From Aliivibrio wodanis (GTDB taxonomy: Bacteria; Pseudomonadota; Gammaproteobacteria; Enterobacterales; Vibrionaceae), in assembly GCA_000953695.1 (NCBI GenBank), contig LN554846.1, positions 2,674,151 to 2,738,150 on the forward strand: DNA of 64,000 nucleotides, given 5' to 3'. This document shows positions 19,530 to 28,288 of this stretch, piece after piece. A program made the translations under genes and the position numbers. Every line of letters begins with the position of its first letter. The stretch's first letter is position 1. The notes beneath the pieces are model-generated. The model did no database searches and was not told the origin of the DNA. It saw nothing but the letters and a program-made list of their open reading frames with translations.

Positions 19530-21797
19530 ATGCCATTTCCATTAATAACGGGCACTTATACAATGAGATTGAACTTAAAAAACCTCACTCAAAAATTCTT
19601 ATTTTTCTTTATAATCTCTGTCGTTACCGTGTTTACTTTTGAGCTCTCTCAATTCTTTGTCTCTCAAGCCGATCGTGTCCATATCATTTCCATTACCGCC
19701 GCTTTTATTACCGCATCTCAGTTACGGTTTGGAAAAAAAGTTACTCCTGCAATTGTGCTCGCACTGTTATACCAATATATTTTTATTTCAAACAGGCCAC
19801 TTGATGTTGCACTCGTGTTTTCTCTTTTCTATCCGATGACCTCTCTTTTCTTTATTTATATTTACAAAAAAGCAAGCTTTACATTAACCCAATTTGATTA
19901 CACATTAAGAGCAACTTACTACATTTCAATTATGGGAGTGCTTTATCCTATTGGTGCTAGTATTGGCATGATACATATTGCAGAAATGCTTAATTACCCT
20001 TTTATGAGTAGCCCTGAGTACTTAGCCTATTCAGCATTAGGTAGCTCTATATCCCAATTATTACTAACACCTTTACTGTTCGCTTTTATTGGATTTCCAT
20101 TTAAAGAATTTAACAATAATTATTTAATTCTTGATAAGGACATGAGAAAGATAAATCAAACCACAGGGCTTTATTATACGTGGTTAAGTTTATGCAGCTT
20201 AACCATCATTTTTACCTTCTTTTCTCACGATCCTTTAGTCTTAAATGCTCTCTGCTTACTATTAGTACCTATTATTGGTTTAGGTGTTGGCAATTTTGGG
20301 ATCATACAACCTTATTTAATCTCAACTATTGTCTGTTTAATCTCCGCAGAAAGTGCTGTTTATAATTACAATCAAGACATCATTAGCTCATCAACGTTCT
20401 ATAGTATGATTGCTATTTTATTTGCTATAACAACATTAATTATGTTGCTCTCAGCACAATCAGTGAAAAATTTTCTTACTAACCGCGCCGCCATCGAAAA
20501 AGAACGAAGAGATCCTTACACTGGTTTATTTAGTATCTCGCAATTATCCCACGATTTATCACAGTCGACCGATTACGTGATGACTTACATTGATCTAGCA
20601 GAAATTAGTAATCGCTTACATTCATTAGGGTTTGAAGGTAAAGCCCTACTAATGCGTAACGTGTCTGAATTTATTTGTGATTTTACTCATCACCGTGGAA
20701 TAGCTTACCTTCCTCCCTTCTCTCAAGGTATTTTATATTTATTACCTAATTCCCCAAGTATTCGTCATGAGATAAAGGACATAGCTCAATCATTAGCTAA
20801 ATTCACCTTTCAGTGGCAAGAACAAAGTATTCAACTCATCAATCAGAAAGTTGTATGTTGTAAACTAAATAAAAATATTGATATTGATTTACTGCTATCT
20901 ACTCTATGTACTCCAAATGCTAATTTTGACCACGGTATAAACATTAATTGGGTAACACTAAAACAAAATGAAGAAAGAAAAATCGACAAACTAAGTCGTA
21001 TCCAATCAGCCTTTGATAACAATAAATTCATTCTATTCTGTCAACCTTATCTCGATTTAAAACAAGAAGATTCTCCTCTCTATTTTGAGGTTCTAATTCG
21101 ACTCACTTCAGATAAAAATGAATCTCAGCCATTATCACCTGCCGAATTTTTTCCTTTAATTAATGAATTTGGCTTGCAAGTTGAGCTTGATAAATGGGTA
21201 ATTGAACACACCTTTAAAGTTCTTAATAAATATTTAACTGATTGGGATTCGATCGGCCGTTGTTCTATCAACCTAACGGCACAAGCACTTAACGACTCAA
21301 CCTTAGCCGATTATATTTTTTCACTCGCGACTAAGCATTCAATCCCATTAAAAAAAATATGTTTTGAAATAACAGAAAGTGCAGCATTAACCAATGAACA
21401 GCAAGCGATTAAAACGATTGAACGCTTACGTTTAGAGGGCTGTAAAATTGCATTAGATGATTTTGGAACAGGCTATGCAAGCTTTGATTATTTGCGACGA
21501 TTACCAATCGATATTTTAAAAATTGATGGTTCTTTCGTTCGTAATATTACAGAAAATAAAGTAGACCAAACTATCGTTAATACCATCAGCCAAGTTGCAA
21601 AAGGAATGTCTTTAAGTACGGTTGCAGAGTTCGTAGAAACCTCTGAACACATTAGCCTATTACGAAACATGGATATTCATTACGCTCAAGGTTATGCGAT
21701 TGCTAAACCTGTTCCTTTAATTGAACTATTGACGAATAAAATAACGAATAAGCCTTCCGATGTGACTCCTGTTGAACTTGTGATTCAGTTACCGTAA
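19530..21797 (+). CDS. Membrane-bound EAL-domain protein (c-di-GMP phosphodiesterase, degenerate GGDEF)
   Basis: A 755-residue protein with an N-terminal block of about eight membrane helices (to about residue 315, MASE1-like). A linker RDPYTGLFS begins a GGDEF-like domain that has lost the GGDEF signature, and an EAL domain fills about 495-745. The EAL signature reads EVL (520-522). Downstream catalytic elements are present: the Asn in INLTAQ, the Glu residues in EITESA, DDFGTG (643-648), the Lys in LKIDG and the Glu in VAEFVE. It is therefore probably an active phosphodiesterase sensing a membrane signal. The start is uncertain: the ATG at 19563 is an alternative, and neither has a strong Shine-Dalgarno. 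Confidence 0.88.
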   Translation: MPFPLITGTYTMRLNLKNLTQKFLFFFIISVVTVFTFELSQFFVSQADRVHIISITAAFITASQLRFGKKVTPAIVLALLYQYIFISNRPLDVALVFSLFYPMTSLFFIYIYKKASFTLTQFDYTLRATYYISIMGVLYPIGASIGMIHIAEMLNYPFMSSPEYLAYSALGSSISQLLLTPLLFAFIGFPFKEFNNNYLILDKDMRKINQTTGLYYTWLSLCSLTIIFTFFSHDPLVLNALCLLLVPIIGLGVGNFGIIQPYLISTIVCLISAESAVYNYNQDIISSSTFYSMIAILFAITTLIMLLSAQSVKNFLTNRAAIEKERRDPYTGLFSISQLSHDLSQSTDYVMTYIDLAEISNRLHSLGFEGKALLMRNVSEFICDFTHHRGIAYLPPFSQGILYLLPNSPSIRHEIKDIAQSLAKFTFQWQEQSIQLINQKVVCCKLNKNIDIDLLLSTLCTPNANFDHGININWVTLKQNEERKIDKLSRIQSAFDNNKFILFCQPYLDLKQEDSPLYFEVLIRLTSDKNESQPLSPAEFFPLINEFGLQVELDKWVIEHTFKVLNKYLTDWDSIGRCSINLTAQALNDSTLADYIFSLATKHSIPLKKICFEITESAALTNEQQAIKTIERLRLEGCKIALDDFGTGYASFDYLRRLPIDILKIDGSFVRNITENKVDQTIVNTISQVAKGMSLSTVAEFVETSEHISLLRNMDIHYAQGYAIAKPVPLIELLTNKITNKPSDVTPVELVIQLP

Positions 21798-21908
21798 AGC
21801 ACACTGAAAATAGATCAACCGCACACATTGAGAGACTCGTTACATTTATAACATAACCAATCTGTTATCTTATTGACGCTTTTATGATTATCACCTTTGG
21901 AGAACACG

Positions 21909-23888
21909 ATGAAACTCTCTGCTAAACCTGTATCAATTGCTGTACTTGCTGGCCTAGGCTTACTAACTCTTTCGGGCTGTACAACAACACCCGACACAAA
22001 TGAAGTGATTAAGCTACGAGTAGTAGAAACAACAGATATCCATACTAATCTGATGGATTACGATTACTACAAAGATAAACCATCTCAAAAAATTGGTTTA
22101 GCGCGCACTGCTACTTTAGTAAAAGAAGCACGCAATGAAGTAATAAACAGCGTTCTTGTTGATAACGGTGATTTACTGCAAGGTAGTCCAATGGGTGACT
22201 ACATGGCAGATAAAGGCATTGAAGCGGGTGAAGTTCACCCTGCATATAAAGCGATGAATCAGTTAGATTATGATGCAGCTAACCTAGGTAACCATGAGTT
22301 TAACTACGGTTTAGATTTCTTAGCTGAATCTATCAACGACGCTGATTTCCCATACATTAGTGCAAACGTGTATGACGCAGAAACAAAAGAACATTACTTT
22401 ACGCCATACATCATTAAAACACATAAGTTTAAAGATACTGCTGGCGTAGAGCACGAAATTAAAGTGGGTTACATTGGTTTTGTTCCACCTCAAATCATGA
22501 CGTGGGATAAGAAAAACCTTGAAGGTAAAGTCATTGCTCGTGACATCATTGAAACAGCCAATGAACTTGTTCCTCAAATGAAAGCAGAGGGTGCAGATGT
22601 TATCGTTGCTATCCCACACTCAGGTGTTTCAACTGACCCTTATAAGCAAGGCGAAGAAAACTCAACATTCTACTTATCAGAAGTAGAAGGCATTGATGCT
22701 ATCGCATTTGGTCACGCTCACGCCGTATTCCCTGGTAAAGGGTTCGACAATATGCAAGGTATTGATAACCAAAATGGCACAATGAATGGTGTTGCTGCGG
22801 TTATGCCTGGACGTTGGGGTAGCCACGTTGGTGTGATGGATTTAACTCTAGAGCAAAAAGATGGTAAATGGGCTGTAGTAAAAGGTCAATCTGAAGCTCG
22901 CCCTATCTTTGATAAGAAAGAGAAAAAATCATTAGCTGCGGCAGATAAAGGAATTATCACAGCACTAGAAGCAGACCATAAAGGCACACGTAATTTCGTT
23001 AACCAACCAATTGGTAAAGCTGACGATGTAATGTATAGCTTCTTAGCTCTAGTTCAAGATGATCCAACAGTTCAAATTGTTAACCTTGCACAAAAAGATT
23101 ACGTTGAACGCTTCATCCAAGGTGATCCAGATTTAGATGGCACACCGGTACTTTCTGCTGCTGCACCATTCAAAGCAGGCGGTCGTGGAAATGACCCAAC
23201 AAACTTCACCGAAGTTGAATCAGGCCAATTAACATTCCGTAATGCGGCTGATTTATACCTATACCCTAATACCCTAGTTGCGATGAAGGTTACAGGCAAA
23301 GAAGTAAAAGAGTGGCTTGAATGTTCAGCTGGTCAATTTAAGCAAATTGATATCAACAGCAGTGCACCTCAACAATTAATTGATTGGGATGGTTTCCGTA
23401 CTTATAACTTTGATGTCATTGATGGTGTAAACTATCAAATCGATGTTACTCAACCTGCAAAATATGACGGTAACTGTAAAGTAATCAATGAAGGTTCTGA
23501 GCGTATCGTTGGCTTGACTTACCAAGGCAAGCCTATTGATGCGAAACAAGATTTCCTTATCGCAACCAATAATTATCGTGCTTACAGCAATAAGTTCCCA
23601 GGTACTGGTACTGACTTCATCGCGTTTGATGCACCAGATGAAAACCGTACCGTTCTTTCTAGCTACATTTCACGAGTAAGCAAAGAAGAAGGTCAAGTGA
23701 AGCCTTCAGCAGATAACAACTGGTCTTTTGCTCCTATCAAAGGTGGCGAAAAATTAGATATCCGCTTTGAAACAGCACCAACAGAAAAAGCTGCGAAATT
23801 CATCAAAGAGAAAGGTCAATACCCGATGAAGCGTGTAGCCACTGATGAAGTTGGTTTTGCGGTATACAACATTGATCTAAGTAAGTAA
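21909..23888 (+). CDS. cpdB: 2',3'-cyclic-nucleotide 2'-phosphodiesterase / 3'-nucleotidase CpdB, predicted lipoprotein
   Basis: A 659-residue enzyme of the 5'-nucleotidase/metallophosphatase class. It hydrolyses 2',3'-cyclic nucleotides and 3'-nucleotides outside the cytoplasm and so scavenges nucleosides and phosphate. Metal motifs are visible: TTDIHTNL near the N-terminus, [18 protein letters not shown] and GHAHAVF. Residues 20-24 read TLSGC, a lipobox with Cys24, so the protein is probably anchored as a lipoprotein. E. coli CpdB is a soluble periplasmic enzyme. The ATG at 21909 follows TTTGGAG with good spacing; the upstream TTG at 21897 is part of that ribosome site. Confidence 0.94.
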   Translation: MKLSAKPVSIAVLAGLGLLTLSGCTTTPDTNEVIKLRVVETTDIHTNLMDYDYYKDKPSQKIGLARTATLVKEARNEVINSVLVDNGDLLQGSPMGDYMADKGIEAGEVHPAYKAMNQLDYDAANLGNHEFNYGLDFLAESINDADFPYISANVYDAETKEHYFTPYIIKTHKFKDTAGVEHEIKVGYIGFVPPQIMTWDKKNLEGKVIARDIIETANELVPQMKAEGADVIVAIPHSGVSTDPYKQGEENSTFYLSEVEGIDAIAFGHAHAVFPGKGFDNMQGIDNQNGTMNGVAAVMPGRWGSHVGVMDLTLEQKDGKWAVVKGQSEARPIFDKKEKKSLAAADKGIITALEADHKGTRNFVNQPIGKADDVMYSFLALVQDDPTVQIVNLAQKDYVERFIQGDPDLDGTPVLSAAAPFKAGGRGNDPTNFTEVESGQLTFRNAADLYLYPNTLVAMKVTGKEVKEWLECSAGQFKQIDINSSAPQQLIDWDGFRTYNFDVIDGVNYQIDVTQPAKYDGNCKVINEGSERIVGLTYQGKPIDAKQDFLIATNNYRAYSNKFPGTGTDFIAFDAPDENRTVLSSYISRVSKEEGQVKPSADNNWSFAPIKGGEKLDIRFETAPTEKAAKFIKEKGQYPMKRVATDEVGFAVYNIDLSK

Positions 23889-23938
23889 TTTTTCTAAACC
23901 AACCTTTGGTTTGACTGAATTACAATATTAGTACACTC

Positions 23939-23970
23939 AATAGCACGGTTATTTAACCGTGCTATTTTTA
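23939..23970 (+). terminator. Rho-independent terminator of cpdB
   Basis: A perfect 12-bp stem AATAGCACGGTT / AACCGTGCTATT with a 4-nt loop is followed by TTTAT. A smaller 7-bp hairpin (AAACCAA/TTGGTTT, 23896-23912) precedes it. Confidence 0.85.
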
Positions 23971-24080
23971 TATAAAAATATAGCTTATCGTCAATTCGAA
24001 TATCTAGCTAAAAATTAACTCCTACATATCCACAATTCTAAATATCCCCACCGTAATAAATAAAACCTAAAGATATAATT

Positions 24081-24110
24081 TGAAATATACTGAAATATAC
24101 TGAAATATTT
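24081..24110 (+). repeat. Three tandem 10-bp repeats TGAAATATAC upstream of a promoter
   Basis: Two perfect copies and a third differing at the last two bases (TGAAATATTT) end one base before the predicted -35 box. A period of 10 bp places the copies on one face of the helix, as expected for a multimeric activator or repressor site. Confidence 0.75.
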
Positions 24111-24111
24111 A

Positions 24112-24141
24112 ATGACAATTGTATTACTAACCGCCTATAAT
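24112..24141 (+). promoter_or_regulatory. Predicted sigma-70 promoter of the DedA/ATP-grasp cluster
   Basis: ATGACA (24112-24117) and a perfect TATAAT (24136-24141) are separated by 18 bp. The promoter lies directly downstream of the 10-bp repeats and about 150 nt upstream of the DedA gene. Confidence 0.6.
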
Positions 24142-24290
24142 TCGCACGAATCATTCATAGTAATGATTTGAATCTAAAATCAATCTGAACTATTTATGAA
24201 GCGAAAGTTCATACATAACAGATAGGATACATTTGCTTACAAACCAATAACACCATAACAAGCGAGTCCACCTTGATTTTTGGAACATCT

Positions 24291-24875
24291 ATGAACGACA
24301 TTATTAGCAGTATTCAAGATGAATTAATAGTTCAGAATTATTCCCAATTATCTCTTTTTATTGGGATTATTCTTTTATCTTATGTATTGGAAGATCTAGC
24401 TATCGTAACAGCTGCAAGTTTGTCTGCCCAAGGCGTCTTACCTACATCAGTTGGTTTAATTGCTGCATTTATTGGTATAGCTAGTGGAGATCTTGGTCTC
24501 TATTTTCTAGGAAAAGCATCCACACGTATTCGACCATTTCGCTATAAAACGCTCACTAACCCACATTTACGGTATATAAGGAAAAAACTCAAAGATAATC
24601 CTATGCTTAATTTATTCATTATTCGATTCATTCCAGGATTACGTACCATCGGATTCACCTTAAGCGGAATTTTTCATATTAGCCTTAAACGATTCTTTGT
24701 TGCTGTAATGGCTGCGACTGGCATTTGGACCGCTATCGTATTTCCTAGTGTATATTTTCTAGGCACCACAACTTGGGCAAAAACGAGTGAAAACCAGTGG
24801 TTACTTATCCCGATAATGACTTTTATTTTATTTAGCGTAAACCGTTTTGCTAAAAAGCGATTACAAAGGAATTAA
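24291..24875 (+). CDS. DedA/VTT-domain family membrane protein
   Basis: A 194-residue membrane protein with the VTT/DedA domain. Its hallmarks are the N-terminal acidic helix (LEDLAIV), the glycine-rich GIASGDLGLYFLG segment and RFIPGLR near residue 110. DedA proteins are linked to phospholipid and undecaprenyl-phosphate flipping and to membrane potential. The ATG at 24291 has TGGAAC upstream and is preferred to a TTG at 24273. It opens a cluster whose next gene starts 4 nt after its stop. Confidence 0.85.
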   Translation: MNDIISSIQDELIVQNYSQLSLFIGIILLSYVLEDLAIVTAASLSAQGVLPTSVGLIAAFIGIASGDLGLYFLGKASTRIRPFRYKTLTNPHLRYIRKKLKDNPMLNLFIIRFIPGLRTIGFTLSGIFHISLKRFFVAVMAATGIWTAIVFPSVYFLGTTTWAKTSENQWLLIPIMTFILFSVNRFAKKRLQRN

Positions 24876-24879
24876 TACC

Positions 24880-26010
24880 ATGGAAAATAAAAAAATCGCC
24901 ACCATTGCAGCAGACCGTATCAATGGAGGGATGCCAATATTAGAAAAAGATAAACTTCGTAGTATCTCTCCTTATGAGTTTTTACCAAGCTGGTTTTTTT
25001 ATGCGCCAGTTGTAATACAAAGCCTCTTTTTAGGTATTAAATATAAAGATTTCACCCTACCTTTAGTTGTAAACCCTTCAATTAAACTTAGTGGAATGGT
25101 TGGAGAATCCAAACACGATATCCTTCAGTTAGCGGGAGAATCAACCAAAAATTGGATTTCTCCATTCATCACCATCACAACAGATAGCTCTTCTGTTCAG
25201 CAACAAACCAACTCAGCTATGAATGCTATGGATAATCACAACCTGACTTTTCCTGTTGTTGCTAAACCAGATCTAGGCTGTCGTGGAGCAGGAGTCAAAT
25301 TAATTCAAACTCCAGAACAATTGACTCATTATTTTGAATCATTCCCTATCAACGCTCGTTTCTTAATTCAACAGAAAGCTCCTTACTCAGCTGAAGCAGG
25401 TCTATTTTATATTCGTTATCCCAATCAAAAAAAAGGAAACGTAATTTCCCTTACTCTGAAATACTCTCCTAGTGTAATCGGTGATGGTAAGCAAACTCTG
25501 AAACAACTAATTGAATCAGATAACCGAGCAGGAAAACTCTCTCACCTCTATTTTCCTCGACATAAAAATAAATTAGATACGGTATTAGCCCTTAATCAAG
25601 AATTTCAGTTAGCTTTTGCTGGCAGTCACAGCCGCGGGTCAATTTTTAGAGATGGAAACCAGTACATAACCGCTACATTAGCAGAACGTTTAGATGCTAT
25701 TTTTGATGACTTTGATGGTTTTTACTACGGCAGATTAGATGTCAAATTCAAAAATATTAATTCTCTTATAAAAGGGGAGGATTTTACTATTTTAGAAATA
25801 AATGGCGCGAGTAGTGAAGCTGCGCATATATGGGACAGAAACACGCCTCTTAAAACGATTTTTTCTACTTTATTGTTTCAATACAAAACATTATTTGAAA
25901 TTGGAGCACAACAAAAAGAAAAAGGATATGTTTCACCTACATTGAAAGAATTATTTTCAGCATGGAAAGAAGAGAAAAACCTAATTCTTCAATACCCATC
26001 AACTGACTAG
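24880..26010 (+). CDS. ATP-grasp family ligase
   Basis: A 376-residue ATP-grasp enzyme related in fold to D-Ala-D-Ala ligases. The glycine-rich AKPDLGCRGAG loop binds ATP. ILEINGASSE near the C-terminal third supplies the Mg-binding Glu and Asn. Such enzymes join a carboxylate to an amine or amino acid. It is not a Ddl by context. The ATG at 24880 follows AAAGGAAT. Its position between a DedA protein and later lipid acyltransferase genes suggests it may make an amide-containing metabolite or lipid headgroup. This function is inference. Confidence 0.8.
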   Translation: MENKKIATIAADRINGGMPILEKDKLRSISPYEFLPSWFFYAPVVIQSLFLGIKYKDFTLPLVVNPSIKLSGMVGESKHDILQLAGESTKNWISPFITITTDSSSVQQQTNSAMNAMDNHNLTFPVVAKPDLGCRGAGVKLIQTPEQLTHYFESFPINARFLIQQKAPYSAEAGLFYIRYPNQKKGNVISLTLKYSPSVIGDGKQTLKQLIESDNRAGKLSHLYFPRHKNKLDTVLALNQEFQLAFAGSHSRGSIFRDGNQYITATLAERLDAIFDDFDGFYYGRLDVKFKNINSLIKGEDFTILEINGASSEAAHIWDRNTPLKTIFSTLLFQYKTLFEIGAQQKEKGYVSPTLKELFSAWKEEKNLILQYPSTD

Positions 26011-26019
26011 AGAGTATTT

Positions 26020-26562
26020 ATGCCAATGAAAGAAAGAGAAATAATAGAACTATCACCTGTTATTAGTGGTTGTATTGATGAATTACAACAAGGCTTACAG
26101 CTATTAAATAATATTAGTGATAGGGATTATACTCATCTCGCATCTCCTTATGTTGACAGTTCTATTGGTGAGCATTTTCGCCATATTCTCGATTTATTTT
26201 ACGCCATTAGAACAGCCCAAGATGAGGAAGCAATTAACTATAATAATCGTCGACGTGGGCACTTAATCGAAACAAATAAAGAACTCGCAATTAAGGAACT
26301 TAACTCAATAATTCAATGGTTGAATTTGCTCCCTCAGCAATATTTAACCCGTTCAATATCTCTTATCACTGAAGTTTGTCCTTACGTTACTCAAAGTCAT
26401 GCTATGAAATCAAGTATTGAACGAGAGATCACTTTTGCTTCACTGCATGCTTCACACCATTATGCACTAATGAAAGTGATAACTCGTTTATTGAATATCA
26501 ATACCATCTCAACATTTGGTTATGCTCCAACGACCTCTAGCTTTCTAAGGGGAGATGCATAA
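26020..26562 (+). CDS. DinB-like four-helix metal-dependent protein
   Basis: A 180-residue helical protein with a DinB/YfiT-like pattern. GEHFRHILDLF (about 45-55) and LHASHHYALM (about 141-150) place three or more histidines where these folds bind a divalent metal. DinB-family enzymes include thiol- and sugar-transferases and maleylpyruvate isomerases; none can be assigned here. It starts 9 nt after the ATP-grasp gene and shares one base of stop/start (TAATG) with the next gene, so the three are translationally coupled. Confidence 0.65.
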   Translation: MPMKEREIIELSPVISGCIDELQQGLQLLNNISDRDYTHLASPYVDSSIGEHFRHILDLFYAIRTAQDEEAINYNNRRRGHLIETNKELAIKELNSIIQWLNLLPQQYLTRSISLITEVCPYVTQSHAMKSSIEREITFASLHASHHYALMKVITRLLNINTISTFGYAPTTSSFLRGDA

Positions 26563-27311
26563 TGTGCACCGTATCTTGGTTTCATACTGAATTAGGCTAT
26601 GAGTTGTTTTTTAATCGAGATGAACAGAAATCTCGCCCTACTGCTCTCGAGCCTCGGAGATTTAAACAAAATAATATTGAATCACTCATGCCTATTGATC
26701 CTCTTGGAGGAGGTAGTTGGATTGCTACAAACAATCGAGGCATTACGGTTTGTCTATTAAACTATTACCAAGGTTGTTTGCCAACAACAGAATTAAAAAG
26801 TCGAGGTTTACTAATTAAACACCTTTCAGCCTGTCATGATCTAAATGCAATACAACACCTATTATCACACACCGATCTATCATATTTTGCTCCTTTTTCT
26901 TTATTAGTTTTTGGTGCTAAATCAGCCAAAAAACCACCCAAAGTTTTAGCTTTTCAATGGAATGGACGACTTTTTCATTCTATTGATGCTGTTTCACCAA
27001 TGATCTCTTCTTCTGTAGATCCTATTTTTGTTACTGAAAAACGACATTCTTTTTATAGAGAAATGACGAGTAAAGGTATTAATCGTCAATCATTACGTGC
27101 ATTCCATAATCACCATCACCCACAACAAGGGCACCTATCAGCTTGTATGTATCGCGAAGATGCAAGCACTGTAAGTTTGACTCATATTATTGTTAATACT
27201 CAAAAGAGCATCATGAATTACACTTCAGGATCACCATGCCACACATCTAAGATAACGGCTTATGAAGTTAAACATGAGCATCAATTTAGCCCACCTAACT
27301 ATACTCAATGA
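26562..27311 (+). CDS. NRDE (TANGO2-like) family protein
   Basis: A 249-residue protein starting MCTVSW with the motif FNRDEQ at about residues 17-22 and GGSWIATNNRG near 50-60. This is the NRDE/TANGO2 layout. Cys2, exposed after Met removal, resembles the nucleophile of N-terminal-nucleophile hydrolases. TANGO2 proteins are linked to heme or lipid handling in eukaryotes; the bacterial role is unclear. Coupling to the DinB-like gene by TAATG overlap suggests a shared pathway. Confidence 0.8.
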   Translation: MCTVSWFHTELGYELFFNRDEQKSRPTALEPRRFKQNNIESLMPIDPLGGGSWIATNNRGITVCLLNYYQGCLPTTELKSRGLLIKHLSACHDLNAIQHLLSHTDLSYFAPFSLLVFGAKSAKKPPKVLAFQWNGRLFHSIDAVSPMISSSVDPIFVTEKRHSFYREMTSKGINRQSLRAFHNHHHPQQGHLSACMYREDASTVSLTHIIVNTQKSIMNYTSGSPCHTSKITAYEVKHEHQFSPPNYTQ

Positions 27312-27321
27312 GGTTACCCCT

Positions 27322-27777
27322 ATGAAAAAATTACTTTGTTTCTTTATGTTGTTATTTTCTCAATCGAGTCTTGCTGCTGACCCTATTTATACCGGATTCT
27401 TTAGTAATAAAGCTGTCGGTGGTTATGACACCGTTGATTATTTTAGAGAGGGAAAATTGGCAACAGATAACCCATTGAAAGGGAAAGATAATTACGTAAT
27501 GTCATATATGGGAGCAGATTGGTACTTCTCATCACAAGAGAATCTAGACTTATTTCGTAAAAATCCAACCAAATATGTACCTCAATACGGCGGATTTTGT
27601 GCATGGGCGATATCAGAAAAAAATGACCGCGCGTCTGGTGATCCTCTTCAATGGACAATTGTTAAAGGAAAGCTCTATTTAAATTATGACGCTGAAGTAA
27701 AAGGTTGGTGGGAAAAAAATATTCCACTCTTCATAACAAAGGCAGATAAGAACTGGCCTTCACTTCTAAAAAAATAA
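27322..27777 (+). CDS. YHS-domain secreted protein
   Basis: A 151-residue protein with a signal peptide (cleavage after SLAA, about residue 18) and a YHS-like domain containing GGYDTVDYF (about 32-40) and YGGFCAWAIS (about 92-101). YHS domains occur in metal-related and heme-related proteins. The ATG at 27322 has GAGG upstream and yields the signal peptide; the frame opens earlier, inside the NRDE gene. It is 10 nt after the NRDE gene and probably in the same transcript. Confidence 0.8.
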   Translation: MKKLLCFFMLLFSQSSLAADPIYTGFFSNKAVGGYDTVDYFREGKLATDNPLKGKDNYVMSYMGADWYFSSQENLDLFRKNPTKYVPQYGGFCAWAISEKNDRASGDPLQWTIVKGKLYLNYDAEVKGWWEKNIPLFITKADKNWPSLLKK

Positions 27778-27829
27778 TAATTACCAACATATAAACTTAT
27801 TGCAGCCATTAAAGTAAAAGGAACTCATC

Positions 27830-28285
27830 ATGAAAGAAAAAATATTTAAATTTGGACCATCAGTATTTATCGCCTTTGTATTTATTCAATCTCTCTTCTT
27901 TAAATTCTCAGGGTCATATGAAACTGATCATATCTTTGGCGTCTTAGGCGAATGGTCAGGGATTGAATGGTTTGGTATTTATGGCGGCTATCTTATCGGT
28001 ATTGCTGAACTGATCGCTTCTATTCTGCTTTTTACTCGTTTTCATGGATTAGGCGCAGTCATGGCGGCAGGTATTATGAGTGGCGCTATTTTCTTTCATC
28101 TTTTCACCCCTCTTGGGATCCAAATGCCAGAATTTGATGCTATGGGAAAAATCATCGGTTATGACGGAGGCTTATTATTTGGAATGGCCTGTTTAGTTTG
28201 GTTATCAGGCATATTTTTAGCATTAAAAGACCTTAAATCAGATAGCGGATTTCTTTCTTCTTTATTTCAAGAAAAAGGAGCTTAG
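27830..28285 (+). CDS. DoxX-like family membrane protein
   Basis: A 151-residue protein with four predicted membrane helices (about 9-25, 48-68, 74-94 and 113-133), of the DoxX-like family. Function is unknown; relatives are tied to thiol or quinone chemistry. AAAGGAAC precedes the start. It lies 52 bp after the YHS gene and 3 bp before the acyltransferase gene, with which it is probably cotranslated. Confidence 0.75.
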   Translation: MKEKIFKFGPSVFIAFVFIQSLFFKFSGSYETDHIFGVLGEWSGIEWFGIYGGYLIGIAELIASILLFTRFHGLGAVMAAGIMSGAIFFHLFTPLGIQMPEFDAMGKIIGYDGGLLFGMACLVWLSGIFLALKDLKSDSGFLSSLFQEKGA

Positions 28286-28288
28286 TTT

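Larger units (their letters stand above)
23889..24290. other. Intergenic region: cpdB terminator, 10-bp direct repeats and promoter of the downstream cluster
   Basis: A 402-bp gap. After the terminator at 23939-23970 comes AT-rich sequence with no gene. Three 10-bp direct repeats (24081-24110) abut a sigma-70-like promoter (24112-24141). About 150 nt of leader then leads to the DedA gene. Confidence 0.7.
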
